Assembly (NCBI RefSeq): GCF_004307995.1
Contig: NZ_SIRE01000007.1
Location: forward strand, 248,001-312,000
Length of the DNA stretch: 64,000 bases
DNA from: Paenibacillus thalictri
Lineage (GTDB): Bacteria; Bacillota; Bacilli; Paenibacillales; NBRC-103111
Reading direction: 5' to 3'
Positions 43,279-54,200 of the stretch are shown in pieces. Under the pieces are notes generated by a model. It was not told the DNA's origin. It did not search any database and saw nothing but the letters and a program-made list of their open reading frames with translations. Position 1 is the stretch's first letter. Every line of letters begins with the position of its first letter. A program made the position numbers and the translations under genes.

Positions 43279-44160
43279 CTACCGATTCGCAGCCATATAC
43301 GGTTCGATGTGAATGTGCACATGGGAAATGCGGTGCGACTTAAAGATTTGCTTTTCGATTTGCTCCGTAATTTCATGGCTCTCCGCCACATTAAGCTGAT
43401 GATCGACCCCGATCGTCACATCGACCAGCTTGTTGTTGCCGTGGATCCGCGCTTTGATATCGACGATTTTTTTAACCCCAGGCACGTTTCGGATCGTCTG
43501 TTTAATAGTTTGCAGCTCCGAATCGTCAAAACCGTCTGTCAGCGCATGTGTCGCATCGCGAAAAATATCCCAGGCCGTCTTGCATATAATGATGCCAACA
43601 ACGATGGCGGTTAACGGGTCAAGCCAAGGCAGTCCGAATTGTGCGCCGAGGATCCCGATAAACGCGCCGATACTGACAAAGGCGTCGGACCGGTTATCCT
43701 GCGCGGCAGCCATCATGGCGTGGCTGTTGATTTTTTTCGCCAAACGCACATTATACAAATAAACGAGATAGATCATGCCCGCACAGAACAGCGCTGTCCA
43801 AGCGGCAATCATATCGGGAGATTCGATCGTTGGGACGGCAAACTTCGAAACCGATTGATACAATACCTGCAAGCCGACCAAAAACATAATAAAAGACGCG
43901 ATAAGCGCGGCTACGGTTTCCGCCCGGTAATGGCCGTAGCGGTGATCTTTATCCGGCGGTTTGCGGGATATTTTTAAACCTATCAAAACCGCAAGCGATG
44001 CGATAATATCCGTCGAGTTGTTTAACCCGTCCGCCGACAGCGCCTCCGAATTAAAGAAGTAACCTACAGCCAATTTTGTTATCGCTAGAATAATATAGGC
44101 GGCTATGCTCAGCCATGCGCCTTTCTCGCCTTGTCTGATCTCATCATATGCGCTTTCCAT
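43279..44160 (-). CDS. Cation diffusion facilitator (CDF) metal exporter
   Basis: The 293-residue protein has six predicted helices and a C-terminal cytoplasmic metal-binding domain. It is a proton/metal antiporter for Zn, Mn, Fe or Co. Transport-site residues appear as 'SADGLNNSTD' in helix 2 and 'AQDNRSDAFVS' in helix 5, and the 'DHRYGHYRAET' loop is typical. The His-rich end 'HVHIHIEP' is usual for the family. The ATG at 44160 follows GGAGG; the frame to 44211 has no site. The D-x3-D pattern in both helices resembles Mn/Fe-type rather than HxxxD Zn-type members, so manganese or iron export is a reasonable guess. Confidence 0.92.
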   Translation of the reverse strand: MESAYDEIRQGEKGAWLSIAAYIILAITKLAVGYFFNSEALSADGLNNSTDIIASLAVLIGLKISRKPPDKDHRYGHYRAETVAALIASFIMFLVGLQVLYQSVSKFAVPTIESPDMIAAWTALFCAGMIYLVYLYNVRLAKKINSHAMMAAAQDNRSDAFVSIGAFIGILGAQFGLPWLDPLTAIVVGIIICKTAWDIFRDATHALTDGFDDSELQTIKQTIRNVPGVKKIVDIKARIHGNNKLVDVTIGVDHQLNVAESHEITEQIEKQIFKSHRISHVHIHIEPYMAANR

Positions 44161-44239
44161 CTGAAGCCTCCGTTGATTTAGAATTACAAATGATATGATA
44201 ACTGACAACATCCGTGTGGGTCTAGAGAAACAGTTTTGT

Positions 44240-44456
44240 TATAATACCCAAAAATAAGCGCGGTCAAACAGTGTTGTACTTGCCCAAAATATATGTAAGC
44301 GCTGCCGAAGTTGGTTTGGCAGGGAGGCGCTGACCGTTGCCGGGTTGAAATCTGTCGTGAATTCACTTCACGAGTATTGCTTCACGGGAAATATCTGCAT
44401 AAGAGAAGCCGGCGCGACGCCTTGAGTCCACTGAAAAGGCGAATGCCGGCGCTTTT
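44240..44456 (+). ncRNA. Structured leader RNA with terminator, before VOC gene
   Basis: A -10 box TATAAT lies at 44240-44245. The following 200 nt fold richly: GCGCTGCC pairs with GGCAGGGAGGCGC-like sequence near 44299-44333, and a central CGTGAA/TTCACG arm lies near 44360-44375. A strong terminator stem follows at 44408-44456 (GCCGGC..CGCCTT with AAGGCG..GCCGGC, then TTTT). The order structured aptamer-like RNA, terminator, gene suggests a riboswitch or attenuator. Its blocks recall the c-di-AMP (ydaO/yuaA) class only loosely, so no class is assigned. A partial cre-like TGTAAGCGCT at 44294 overlaps. Confidence 0.5.
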
Positions 44457-44533
44457 GAAATTTAGAGATGAGAAAGAGGAAATATGGAGCATCCGGAGAA
44501 TAATTGTGGTAAAAATGCTCTGGAGGTCATGTT

Positions 44534-44881
44534 ATGCAGCCTGTGTTTAATCGGATCGGCGGGGTTTTTATTCCGGTCAGCAGTATCGAAGCTGCACGGG
44601 ATTGGTATTGCGATCTATTGGGTTTACCGTCAGCCGGGGAGATCTTTTTCGGCCATATTTACGTGCTCCCGATGGAAGGGCCGGATATCGTGCTGGATAG
44701 CAAAATTTACAGCCCGGACAATGTGTATAAGGTGCCAGCGCTTCAACTGCGGACGGATAATATCCAAGAAGCTTACGAATACATGCAGAGCAAGCAGGTC
44801 GAATTCATAACCGGGATTGAAAATAACCATTGGTTTAATTTCAAGGATCCTGACGGCAATGTGTTGATGATATGTAAATAA
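44534..44881 (+). CDS. VOC (glyoxalase/bleomycin-resistance) family protein
   Basis: The 115-residue protein has the beta-alpha-beta-beta-beta repeats of the vicinal oxygen chelate fold. It starts 'RIGGVFIPVSSIEAARDWYCDLLGL' and ends 'HWFNFKDPDGNVLMIC', the usual C-terminal motif. The specific activity cannot be told: such small proteins range from glyoxalases to antibiotic-binding proteins. ATG 44534 follows GGAGGTC. It lies behind the structured leader and before a terminator, so it is a one-gene unit. Confidence 0.88.
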   Translation: MQPVFNRIGGVFIPVSSIEAARDWYCDLLGLPSAGEIFFGHIYVLPMEGPDIVLDSKIYSPDNVYKVPALQLRTDNIQEAYEYMQSKQVEFITGIENNHWFNFKDPDGNVLMICK

Positions 44882-44922
44882 TTGTCCGTCCCAAAAAGTT
44901 AAATATTGTATTTTTTTACGAG

Positions 44923-44958
44923 AGCAGCCTGCTTAACGCAGCTGCTTTTTTTGTTTTG
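44923..44958 (+). terminator. Terminator after VOC gene
   Basis: AGCAGC (44923-44928) and GCTGCT (44941-44946) form a six-pair stem followed by TTTTTTTGTTTTG. Confidence 0.82.
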
Positions 44959-45109
44959 TTACACAATGAGCAATTAAATCCTTATTTTAACTTTTCTTCT
45001 TCCTGATTCCATGTTCCAGGTCTTGTGAGATTTTTGAGAGAACGCCTTTTTATAATAGGTTAGGTATCATCATCAGACCTGCGACGAAAGTCACAAAGGA
45101 GATGTCGAA

Positions 45110-45793
45110 ATGAGACGAACAATTTGGACGATGATGCTGGTTGTCTTGGCATTGTTCCTGTTTCTCGGCGAATCCGCTGCTCAAGATGACCGTCGGGACA
45201 AATATGACGGGGAAAGCTTATATGCCGCAGTAGAGCAAGCGGTATTCTATGTCAGAGCATTTCGCTCCGACGGTACGCTGAAAGATGTGGGCAGCGGTTT
45301 TGTGATTCGGCCCGACGGTACGGCATTGACCGCTTATCATGTAGTGGAGGAAGCGGACAAAGTCGAATGTGTGCTGAGCGACGCTTCCGTTGTATCTTGC
45401 CACACGATAACGGAGAATAGCACGGCGGATACAGCGGTACTTAAGCTGTCCCCCTCAATAGACGCTTCGGGAACCGAGAGCCCATTCCCGTTCATACGAC
45501 TGCGGACAAACGCGCTGAAACATGGAGAGAACATTTTCGCCGTCGGTTATCCCATGAAGGACACTCCAATCATTACGGAAGGCATTGTAAACGCACCTCG
45601 CGCTCCGATCAACGGAAGGGATCGTATATTGGTGTCTTCACAGCTCGTGAGCGGCATGTCCGGCGGACCTTTGTTGGATTCGTTTGGGTATGCTGCCGGG
45701 ATCCTGTCGGGTTCTCTTCGCGCGATGAACGGCATTCATCTGGCTGTAGACTCGCAAGCGGTGCAGCAGGTGCTAGAACAAGACGGACATTAG
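45110..45793 (+). CDS. Secreted trypsin-like serine protease
   Basis: The 227-residue protein has a signal peptide (cleavage near residue 24, 'ESAAQ') and a compact chymotrypsin-like fold. The catalytic triad is visible: His77 in 'TAYHV', Asp107 in 'TADTAVLKL' and Ser184 in 'GMSGGP'. No PDZ domain follows, unlike HtrA. It should be a soluble or surface-bound protease outside the membrane. ATG 45110 follows AAAGGAG; a -10 box TATAAT lies at 45051-45056. The gap to the giant Ig-like gene is only 44 bp, so the protease may process or check the surface proteins encoded downstream. Confidence 0.9.
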   Translation: MRRTIWTMMLVVLALFLFLGESAAQDDRRDKYDGESLYAAVEQAVFYVRAFRSDGTLKDVGSGFVIRPDGTALTAYHVVEEADKVECVLSDASVVSCHTITENSTADTAVLKLSPSIDASGTESPFPFIRLRTNALKHGENIFAVGYPMKDTPIITEGIVNAPRAPINGRDRILVSSQLVSGMSGGPLLDSFGYAAGILSGSLRAMNGIHLAVDSQAVQQVLEQDGH

Positions 45794-45837
45794 CCTATTG
45801 CTAGATTTTTTGCAGCAGACAGGGAGGAGATTACAGA

Positions 45838-48800
45838 ATGAAATTGGGTAAAGGTTTGGGGAAAATAGCGGGGCTGATGGCTGCCGTTCTCCTGCTGGCT
45901 CCGATACTATCGGCGATTTCTCCGCAGGAAGCAAAGGCGGCTGGCGAATACGAGGACAGATATGTTTACGTAGGGGCCAAAATCATGAACAACAGCTCTA
46001 CCGGCGTCTCATGGGGCGGTGAATCGGACTATGCGTCCAATCTGGGAAGCTACAACATGTGGTCCGTATTTTACAATCAAGCCAAGGAGCCGTCGAAATA
46101 TCCAGGCATATGGGGGAAATCCGAGGACGGTGATTGGGAGCCTGGTGAATACGATGATGACTATGCCAACGGCGCCGGAGTTTATACCGTTGACGGGCAT
46201 TTTTGGGCGGTTATCGACGTTAAGCAGATCCCGGCTCTTAAAGCTTTGGCCGACGGTAAAAGCGCCAAATACAGGGTAAAGGCCCGCTTGAATTCAACAA
46301 CAAGCAACGGGGCCTATATTTGGGCCTATGCCAGCAAAAATTATGACTATACGGGATTTGAACTAGATGAGAAATACAGCGCCAATTACCAGAATGCCAC
46401 CTCCAAATTCGAGGGATATTCCAGATCTACCGATCCGGATAGAACCGTGGATTCCGGTTGGTTGTCTTTTAACGCCGATGATTACATCGTAATTCAGACG
46501 GAAACAAATGACGGCGGAACTCAAGTCGAGGATATCGTATTGAGCTTTGGCGACTTTGTCGCTCCGGTGCTTTCGGATTATACGTTTACGTCCGACGGCA
46601 CGGAGAGAGTCAATAATGCCGGACAGCAAGAGTTGTTTTTGAAAAATAACGAGTCTCTGCAGCTGCAATATAACTTCAGCAAACCTGTAAGAGCAACCAA
46701 CCTCGCAGCTCAAGTGTTCGACAAGCACTTTCTGTACACGGTGCCGGACGGCCAAGGTTTGCCTACAGATAACCAGACCCAGGGCATGAGTATGCCTGAC
46801 GGCTTTTATGACAATTCCATCAGTTACAATCGGAGCGATGCCGACACGTTCAAATATATCAAGCAGTTTCCTTACGCATATAAGGCTTCGGTTTATCACC
46901 ATACCGGCAATAATCCGATCGGCAACGGCGGAGAACTGGAGACCAAATTCCAGAATGCGTTGCACAGCATGAAGGACAGGCTGGCGGCAGCCGATTTTCA
47001 TGACGCGGCGGGGAATCCGCTTACGGATATGTCGAGCTTCTTGAAAGCGAACCCGAGCAGTCAAGGCTTTTTAAGCAACCGGACGGTTAATCCGTTTGAT
47101 TATAATCACGGAGGCTATAGGATCATCGTGGACGCTGTGCCTCCCCAATATAATTTGACAGGCAACGGCATCACGCCGGAAATTCCTTCGGGACTTGTAT
47201 TAAATGAAGGGAAAGAGATCGAATTTACCGTTCAGCTTACCGAAGATACGGTAGTGAAAGACGGGCTTTCGACGGAGGGGCTGTATCTTTTATTCAATAA
47301 CGGAATGAAGGCCAAATACGCCGCTCAGGAAAATACGGGACCAAACACGAAGCTATGGAAATTTAAAATGACAATTCCCGTCGGGTTGAATGTGGAAACC
47401 CCGCTGTTAAAAGCGATTGCCCTGACCCACGAGGCAAAAGGGACGGATACGGGAGTTATCCAGGATTACGCCGGCAATCTGCTTATGGATGAAGCCAACA
47501 AGGACAGAGCTCCTTCCCAGGATCCCTCCCAAGCGGTGCCTTATACCAAGATCGACTGGGCTAATCTGTCCATTGATAATACGCCGCCCGAGATCGGCTT
47601 CCGTTATTCTCCGGCCGGAGTGAGTGGCACCGTATACGGAAAATCCGGAAAAATCACAATCGATGCCACAGACCCGGATATTAAAGTGCCTGCCCTTGAT
47701 CCGGATCGAAGCGTCGATAAACGGCCGAGCAAAGGCATCTACCGTCCAGGCAACATGACTGGGGTACAACCCGGGCAATCGCCGGAGGTGGGGCTGGTGT
47801 ATTATACGTGGAGCCAGAGCCCTGCCGATCCGTTCGCAGGGAAGGAAGAGGACCGCTTTGCGGCAATCAAGCGTTATTCCTTGACGGCCAAGCAGCCAGG
47901 TGAAGATTTGTACCCCGGCAACACGGTAACGTTGAAGGTAGTCAACAATAAAACCAATACGATCGAGCCGCCGGCAGCCGCCTTAACGGAAGAGAACAGC
48001 GGAGCCTGGTATCTTCACACCTGGACGGCGGACATGACCTGGGATTCGGCAAGAGAGCTTATGCAATACGGTAAAATGAAGGCTTTTAAGGCGGCAAACG
48101 CTGCGAACTTTAATGGCTGGATTGCCGAATACAAGATGAACAATCCGGGGGCTTCCGATGCGGACGCCGAAAAATATGCCCAAGACAAGGCAATGGTGCA
48201 GGTAGGAAATTATTCGGAATGGCCGCTTGACGACTTCAAGCAAGACGATTCCAACTGGACGTATGAAAAAGGGACGTTACTGTTGGACAACAAAAAGCCG
48301 AAAATCGACTTTGGAGCGCTCAGCGGGAATAACACGCCGGAGGTCAAGGTGCAGGTAACCGTTACCGATGAGCACAGCGGCGTAGGAACCAAGCAATTCC
48401 AATGGGTTAAGCAGGGAGCGGAGCCGCAAGAGATAGACTGGTCGGATGTTCCGGCGAGCGGCGAAATCACGACCTTCAACCATGTGCCGGAGGACGGGGC
48501 CTATCAATTGGCCGTGAAGGCGGTGGATAAGGCGGGCAATCAGATCATTGAAAAGATGAGCGCCTCTGTAACCGTAGATTCCTCGGTGAGAGTCAACGCC
48601 GCCTTCGATCCGGAAATGAACGGCAGCTATACGAAAAGTCCGGAGGTCCGCTTCGCGATGAACGGAATTAACGTAGAAAACGTCAGATACGCCGTGACGG
48701 GATCTTCGGCCCCTCCTGCCGATTATCCGTCCGTCGCACAGTCTGTTTACGGTACGGTGAGCGGCTCCGTTTACGGCACTGTGAGCAATTCCGTCTATGG

Positions 48801-51216
48801 GGGCGGGAACGGCTTGGTGTATGTGATTCCCGCAGATCCCCAAATCAATGGGACTTATGGGGTTTATGTGAAGGTCAAGGAAGCGGGTACAGAAAGATAC
48901 TACACGTATTCCAAGCAATATTTGGCGGACAACGAGGCTCCGCAAATCACATTTAGCAAAAATGGCGTCTCTTATCCCTCCGAGCAGCAGCGTGTTGTCG
49001 TGACCGTAACCGATCGGCTAAGCGGCGTGGCATTAAAGAAATACCAATGGTTAAGAGCTGACGCCGAGGCGCCTGCTAAGGAATCCGGCGGATGGGTGGA
49101 GCTTCCGGGAGATGGGGCGGTGACGATTGATTCTACGCGTTTGTCTCCGGGTGAAACAGCCGACTTTATGCTTTACGTGCTCGGCGAGGATGCCGCAGGC
49201 AACAGCGCCGTAGCTCATACGGGAGCGTTCAAGGTGTCTCGAAAACCGGCAGCGGAGGTTCCTGCTGCCGCGAATTCGGACTTGCTCTATATATACGAGG
49301 AGGTCGGTAACGGGTATACGGCGGTCGTGAGGCTGAACCTGGAAAATCCTATGAAGGAAGGCTACAAATACGCCATTTCTACGGACGGAGGAGTTTCCTG
49401 GAGCAGGTGGCTTCCCTACACCAATTTTATCGAAGTAGGGGGACTTAAGGATCGCAATTCCGGACATTTCCTGCTTAAGGCCAAATTCAGAAGCCCGGGA
49501 GGCGCGGAAAGCGCGGCTGTAAGCTTGAATGCGAGCTCCGTTTCCATCGACGAACCGGTATATGCAATTGCAACACACAGCACGTTACGTCCTGTGAAGC
49601 CGGAAAACTTTGTTCTGGAGTTGAAGGTTCCGGCTGGCATTCGGGCCGTGCCATCGGCGGGACGCAATCCGTCTGAGCCTACCCGGAAGGGCAACAAATT
49701 CAGCATCGCCCAGAACGGTGTTTATTCCTTTGACCTGACTGATCTGTCGGACAGCTCAAGAACGGATACGCTTTTGGTTGTAGTTGACAATTTAGACTCC
49801 GTGCTTCCTGTAGGAAGCATTGAATATTCTATGACAGCGAGTACCAACAGCCATGTCATTGCACGGCTGGAAACTTCCAAGCATGTAAAGGTGTTAAACA
49901 ATGAAGGAAGATTCGTTTACACCTTTAACGAGAACGGAAACTTTACATTTATGTTTGAGGATGAGGCAGGCAACGCGGGATCCGTCACGGCAGCGGTTTA
50001 CAACATAGATAAAACTCCGCCGGAAGCGAGAGTCGTACGTTCATATGCCTACGGGGAAAACGGAGGCAACACGTTCAAAACGATTCAAGACGGAAGCGGC
50101 CAAGTTCTGTTGTCCCAGGGGGTTGTGCTGAATGTGGAGAAACCGAATGCCGAGGCGAAAAATTTCCAAATTGTAAGGGGCACAAACGGCACGGTTCTTT
50201 ACCAGAACGGAGAAGGGAAATTTACGATAGTCGACGATGCGGGCAATTCGTCAGTCGTCAGCGACGAAATTTCCACCATCGTTCCTTATTTGCCCGACCC
50301 TGCCAGCATTAAATATGAGTTTGTCGATGATGACGGAAATGTGCTGCAAAACGATCGCATCGTAGTTATCGACGGCGTTAAAGTTGCCAAAGGCAAGATG
50401 AAGATCACCTTATCCGGTCGCGTGCAAGCTCCTAACCAGGTGTTCTTGGGAACCGCTCCGGCAAAGGACGGTTACGGGGATTACACCAACCTGCTTAGCG
50501 ATGCAAACGGAAACTACAGCTATTCCAAAATTTACGCGGCGAATGGTGAGACTGCCCTGGCGATCAGCGATGTTCTGGGCAACGTCAACAAGCTGCCTAT
50601 CGTTGTGCAAGGACTTGACAACAAGCCTCCTGTCATTACTTTGAACAAGCCGATTGCTTTTGTCGAGCGGAACAAACCCAATTTCAACGCTTTAACCGAC
50701 CTTGGAGGTTTCACTGTGACCGATGACCGGTCCAAGCCGGGCAACATTGCTGTAGAGGCCAGCTATTTGGATTCATCAAAGATCGGCGGACAAACCGTGA
50801 CTTATACGGCCAGGGACGAAGCAGGCAACATATCCACGGCCGAGCAGAAAGTATACGTGCTGCCTGGCGACGGCCTCATGATTCTGGGCAATGATCTTCT
50901 GATTTCCGCAAGCCAATCGGAGAAAGTGCTGTTTGACACGAATGTCGTGAACTTCAAAATATCCAGATACAATCTGATGGACGTAGCGGGAGAAACCTTG
51001 GTGAACGAACGTGGAACCTACGATGTGTTCTACCAAAGCGGGCTTTACCGCGAAGGTCAGATGAAATATGTCGCACAGGGTCTATCCCTGGAGGAGCTTC
51101 TAAAGAAATCCTTCACCGTCGAGTTTCCTAAGACGGGCTGGTATACCCTCATTGTCAGAACGCAGGAAAGAGAGCGGGAGTATACCACATTCTTTATAGG
51201 AAACATGGGCCGATAA
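45838..51216 (+). CDS. Giant secreted Ig-like surface protein (1792 aa)
   Basis: The protein has a signal peptide (to about residue 35, 'EAKAAG') and a long chain of beta-sandwich modules. At least five module borders carry a 'D(N/K)xxP' hinge ('DNTPPEIGF', 'DNKKPKIDF', 'DNEAPQITF', 'DKTPPEARV', 'DNKPPVITL'). These are typical of bacterial Ig-like and HYR-type repeats. The first 200 residues look like a separate beta-rich head. I see no SLH, LPXTG or membrane anchor, so it may be held by the SLH protein encoded 36 bp downstream. ATG 45838 follows GGGAGGAG. A 24-bp in-frame repeat lies at 48745. Function is unknown; adhesion or matrix scaffold is plausible. Confidence 0.8.
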   Translation: MKLGKGLGKIAGLMAAVLLLAPILSAISPQEAKAAGEYEDRYVYVGAKIMNNSSTGVSWGGESDYASNLGSYNMWSVFYNQAKEPSKYPGIWGKSEDGDWEPGEYDDDYANGAGVYTVDGHFWAVIDVKQIPALKALADGKSAKYRVKARLNSTTSNGAYIWAYASKNYDYTGFELDEKYSANYQNATSKFEGYSRSTDPDRTVDSGWLSFNADDYIVIQTETNDGGTQVEDIVLSFGDFVAPVLSDYTFTSDGTERVNNAGQQELFLKNNESLQLQYNFSKPVRATNLAAQVFDKHFLYTVPDGQGLPTDNQTQGMSMPDGFYDNSISYNRSDADTFKYIKQFPYAYKASVYHHTGNNPIGNGGELETKFQNALHSMKDRLAAADFHDAAGNPLTDMSSFLKANPSSQGFLSNRTVNPFDYNHGGYRIIVDAVPPQYNLTGNGITPEIPSGLVLNEGKEIEFTVQLTEDTVVKDGLSTEGLYLLFNNGMKAKYAAQENTGPNTKLWKFKMTIPVGLNVETPLLKAIALTHEAKGTDTGVIQDYAGNLLMDEANKDRAPSQDPSQAVPYTKIDWANLSIDNTPPEIGFRYSPAGVSGTVYGKSGKITIDATDPDIKVPALDPDRSVDKRPSKGIYRPGNMTGVQPGQSPEVGLVYYTWSQSPADPFAGKEEDRFAAIKRYSLTAKQPGEDLYPGNTVTLKVVNNKTNTIEPPAAALTEENSGAWYLHTWTADMTWDSARELMQYGKMKAFKAANAANFNGWIAEYKMNNPGASDADAEKYAQDKAMVQVGNYSEWPLDDFKQDDSNWTYEKGTLLLDNKKPKIDFGALSGNNTPEVKVQVTVTDEHSGVGTKQFQWVKQGAEPQEIDWSDVPASGEITTFNHVPEDGAYQLAVKAVDKAGNQIIEKMSASVTVDSSVRVNAAFDPEMNGSYTKSPEVRFAMNGINVENVRYAVTGSSAPPADYPSVAQSVYGTVSGSVYGTVSNSVYGGGNGLVYVIPADPQINGTYGVYVKVKEAGTERYYTYSKQYLADNEAPQITFSKNGVSYPSEQQRVVVTVTDRLSGVALKKYQWLRADAEAPAKESGGWVELPGDGAVTIDSTRLSPGETADFMLYVLGEDAAGNSAVAHTGAFKVSRKPAAEVPAAANSDLLYIYEEVGNGYTAVVRLNLENPMKEGYKYAISTDGGVSWSRWLPYTNFIEVGGLKDRNSGHFLLKAKFRSPGGAESAAVSLNASSVSIDEPVYAIATHSTLRPVKPENFVLELKVPAGIRAVPSAGRNPSEPTRKGNKFSIAQNGVYSFDLTDLSDSSRTDTLLVVVDNLDSVLPVGSIEYSMTASTNSHVIARLETSKHVKVLNNEGRFVYTFNENGNFTFMFEDEAGNAGSVTAAVYNIDKTPPEARVVRSYAYGENGGNTFKTIQDGSGQVLLSQGVVLNVEKPNAEAKNFQIVRGTNGTVLYQNGEGKFTIVDDAGNSSVVSDEISTIVPYLPDPASIKYEFVDDDGNVLQNDRIVVIDGVKVAKGKMKITLSGRVQAPNQVFLGTAPAKDGYGDYTNLLSDANGNYSYSKIYAANGETALAISDVLGNVNKLPIVVQGLDNKPPVITLNKPIAFVERNKPNFNALTDLGGFTVTDDRSKPGNIAVEASYLDSSKIGGQTVTYTARDEAGNISTAEQKVYVLPGDGLMILGNDLLISASQSEKVLFDTNVVNFKISRYNLMDVAGETLVNERGTYDVFYQSGLYREGQMKYVAQGLSLEELLKKSFTVEFPKTGWYTLIVRTQEREREYTTFFIGNMGR
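48745..48804 (+). repeat. In-frame 24-bp repeat (SVYGTVSG units)
   Basis: Units begin at 48745, 48769 and 48793, 24 bp apart, encoding VYGTVSGS, VYGTVSNS and a partial VYGGGNG. It lies in a probable linker of the giant Ig-like protein and may vary in copy number between strains. Confidence 0.75.
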
Positions 51217-51252
51217 ATCCTAAGACAGGCTAAGGAGGAAGTAACAACAATT

Positions 51253-54200
51253 ATGAAAAGCTTGAGAAAAAGGCTCTTTGCATGTATGGTTTACACCTTG
51301 CTTATATCACTGCTTATGAGCGTGGTTCCTGTGGCTGCGCTGGCCGAGGAAATTCAGAAGATCGGGGTCACGACGATTTCCAACGACTTCATCAAAGTCA
51401 CCGTTGACAATCAATCGGGACGCTTCGGGATCCGTACGGTCGGAGGGCAGCCTGTAAGGAAAAAAGACAAGGGCGTCAATATGCTATTCGGCGGAGATGA
51501 TCCGCAGACGTCCTTCACCACCTTTCGGATTGACGGAACGGATTATATTTTCGGGAATCCATATAAATTTGCTGTCGATTTCTTTTCCGAGGTGACTCAG
51601 CCCCAGATTGTAACCAACACCGACGGAACCAAGCAGATTGAAACGGTGTGGACGATCAAGGGAATCCAAATCAAGCAGATTCTGATGCTGTACACAAATT
51701 CGTCGGACAAACAAAATGCCGGCAACGTCAATGTAAGATACGAGGTTGCGAACAGCACGGGAGCCGAAGTTCAGATCGGCAGCAGAATGCTGCTGGATAC
51801 GATGGTTGGGGGAAATGACGGCCCGGCTTTCCAGATTGGCACCTCCTATAAATCGCCTCTTACTGTGGAGAGAAAGCTGGTTCATAATCCCGAAGATGAC
51901 CCGGCCATATCGGAGAGGGAGCGGCCGCTGTACAAGCTCCCCCCTTACTGGGTGATGAGGGATAACCTGGATTTGACCAATCCATTGGCTACCAATGTGA
52001 TTGCATACGGGTTCAACAATTTCTCCGAGAAAAATGTCAACATTGTAGACGAGATGATCGTCGGACATTGGAACGGCCTTGCCAATACGAAATGGGATTA
52101 CACAGTCAATCCGAATCTGGATTTTACCCGGGATACCAATGACTACGGAACTGCCGATGCTGCAGTGGCTCTCTATTGGAATCCGAAAAAAATCGCCTCG
52201 GGCGGCGTCAAGAGCTTTGAAACCGTGTATGGCCTGGGGGAAATTATCCAGCCGGACAAGGTGTTCTCCATCCGCTATATGGACCCTGTGGACCAGCTTG
52301 CTACCCTTGATGACGCAAGCGCCTATCAGGATGAGGGCATCTTTAACATCACAGCCGAGGTGGAAAATCTCCAGGCATTTCAGATGGAGCATTCCTACAT
52401 CGATCTGGAGCTCACGCTTGACGGCGGTCTTGATTTTGTACAGCTGGATGAACGTGGAAATATCGTCAGAGACGCTAAAGGAAACGCCATGACGACTCCT
52501 TATAGGTCCTCCGCTTTGACCCTTCGGAAAGAAGCCACGCCGGAGGAAGCAAGCCAAGGGATCCAGCCCAAATACAAACCCGGCGATACCGTCTCCGTAT
52601 CCTTCAAGGTGAAAGCGAAGGGCAGGGCCTGGCCAACGGTGAAGCAGTACCTGCTTACGGCCAAAAGTCCCGAGACAAGCCAAAAGGTGGAAACGATTCA
52701 GGATGAAGGAATCAAGGCGGAATACACGTCCTCCAAAGGAGGGTTCGTCTTCTTGCCCCCGGTAGGAACGGCAACGCCTACTTACGTGTACGCCATGTCC
52801 CCGGAGGAGGCGTACAGCAAGGATGACAAATATATCACGCTCAATATGTCCAATATCGAGGCGTATAACACGGGAAACCAAAACGTAGCTCCCAACTTTG
52901 ACCTGTTCTTCAGAGAAGTGCTGACGGGAAAACGATACAAGGTTCCGGTCAAGGATTCGGTCATCATCCAACCTACGGACGAAGGTCTTACGGGTGATAT
53001 GCGGATTACGTACCGTACCGGCGATTTGGTGGATGACTATGGCAAGGTGCTCTCCGCGGGCCTGGGACCGGAGCTTCCGCTTGGCGAGTATCGGGTGGAA
53101 ATTGATTTTAAGGGCGGAGCGGACGAGGAAATGTCCGCCATGTACAGCGTCAAAACGCCGAAATCGTTCCGGGTTACAGATAACGATAAAGCGAGAATCC
53201 GCGAGGCGAAAATTTTGACGGTCACCAAAACGACCGTCGATCTGAGAGTGAACGCTTTGGGCGATGTGGTGAATCCGAGCGCCAAGCTGACCGAAGTAAA
53301 CCGGGCATACCCCGGCTACAACGTGGCCAATATCGGCCAGCTAACTGCGGATGCAACGAAATTTGCCGCTTTTAAAACCGCGCTGGTAGGAGCCAGTAAG
53401 GCGATAGACCCTACTTACGACGAGGCGGGGCTGGTCGATTTTCAAAATGTGGCCGCTTATCGGGTCGAAACCTTCCAAAGCGAAGACGAATTAAAGCGCA
53501 GCAAAAGCGGCGGCGACGAGATGCTGGTCGAAATTCGCGGCATGATCAAGCAGATCGGCAGCGGGGACAAAGCGGAATACGTGGTCGATACGAAAACGGA
53601 ACCGGCCATTATCAACAAAACGGTAGCTTATAAGGGCAAGGACATCGTGTTTGTCAAAGGAAAACTTGAGGCGCTTGGCATGAGCAGCGATCTCCCGTTC
53701 CTAAGCACATTGTTTGTCAAAGGGGACGGCGACCTCACCATCTACAACAGCGGTTTCCTCTTCTACCGCGGAGAGTGGACGCTGGACTTCTACAACAGCT
53801 TCAAAAAGACGTTCAGACTGAGCCAGGAGGAGCAGGACGCAAAGGACGAGCGGGCCCGGCAGAAGCTGGCCGAAGAGAAAGCCAAGAAAGCCAAGGATAA
53901 CCCTGAAGACAGCACCTTGAACGGTGCGCTGGAGTGGGCGAAAGGCGCGGCGAGAGAGAGAATGAATCCGCTGCGGCAAATCGCGATTGATAAGGTTTAT
54001 TTTAATAAATACAGCATGTATGCAACACCTGGGTTTTCAATTAGCGGCCTTTCTTTGGCCTTGAGCGAATTTTTGCTTCGCGAGGATGGGGTTTCCTTTG
54101 CCGGCAAGCTGAACCTGAAGGTGTTGGAGCCTGAGGTAAAAGATGTGCTCTTTAACCAGAAGGGTTTTGTAGGCGTGGATGCTGCCTTGAAATTCAATTT

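Noticed and set aside
44252..44456. Firm call of a c-di-AMP (ydaO/yuaA) riboswitch
   Set aside because: Only loose block similarity is visible by eye; the conserved purine-rich core of the class could not be matched.
48745..48804. Phase-variation repeat
   Set aside because: The 24-bp units are in frame, so copy-number change would not switch the gene off, and only two and a half copies are present.
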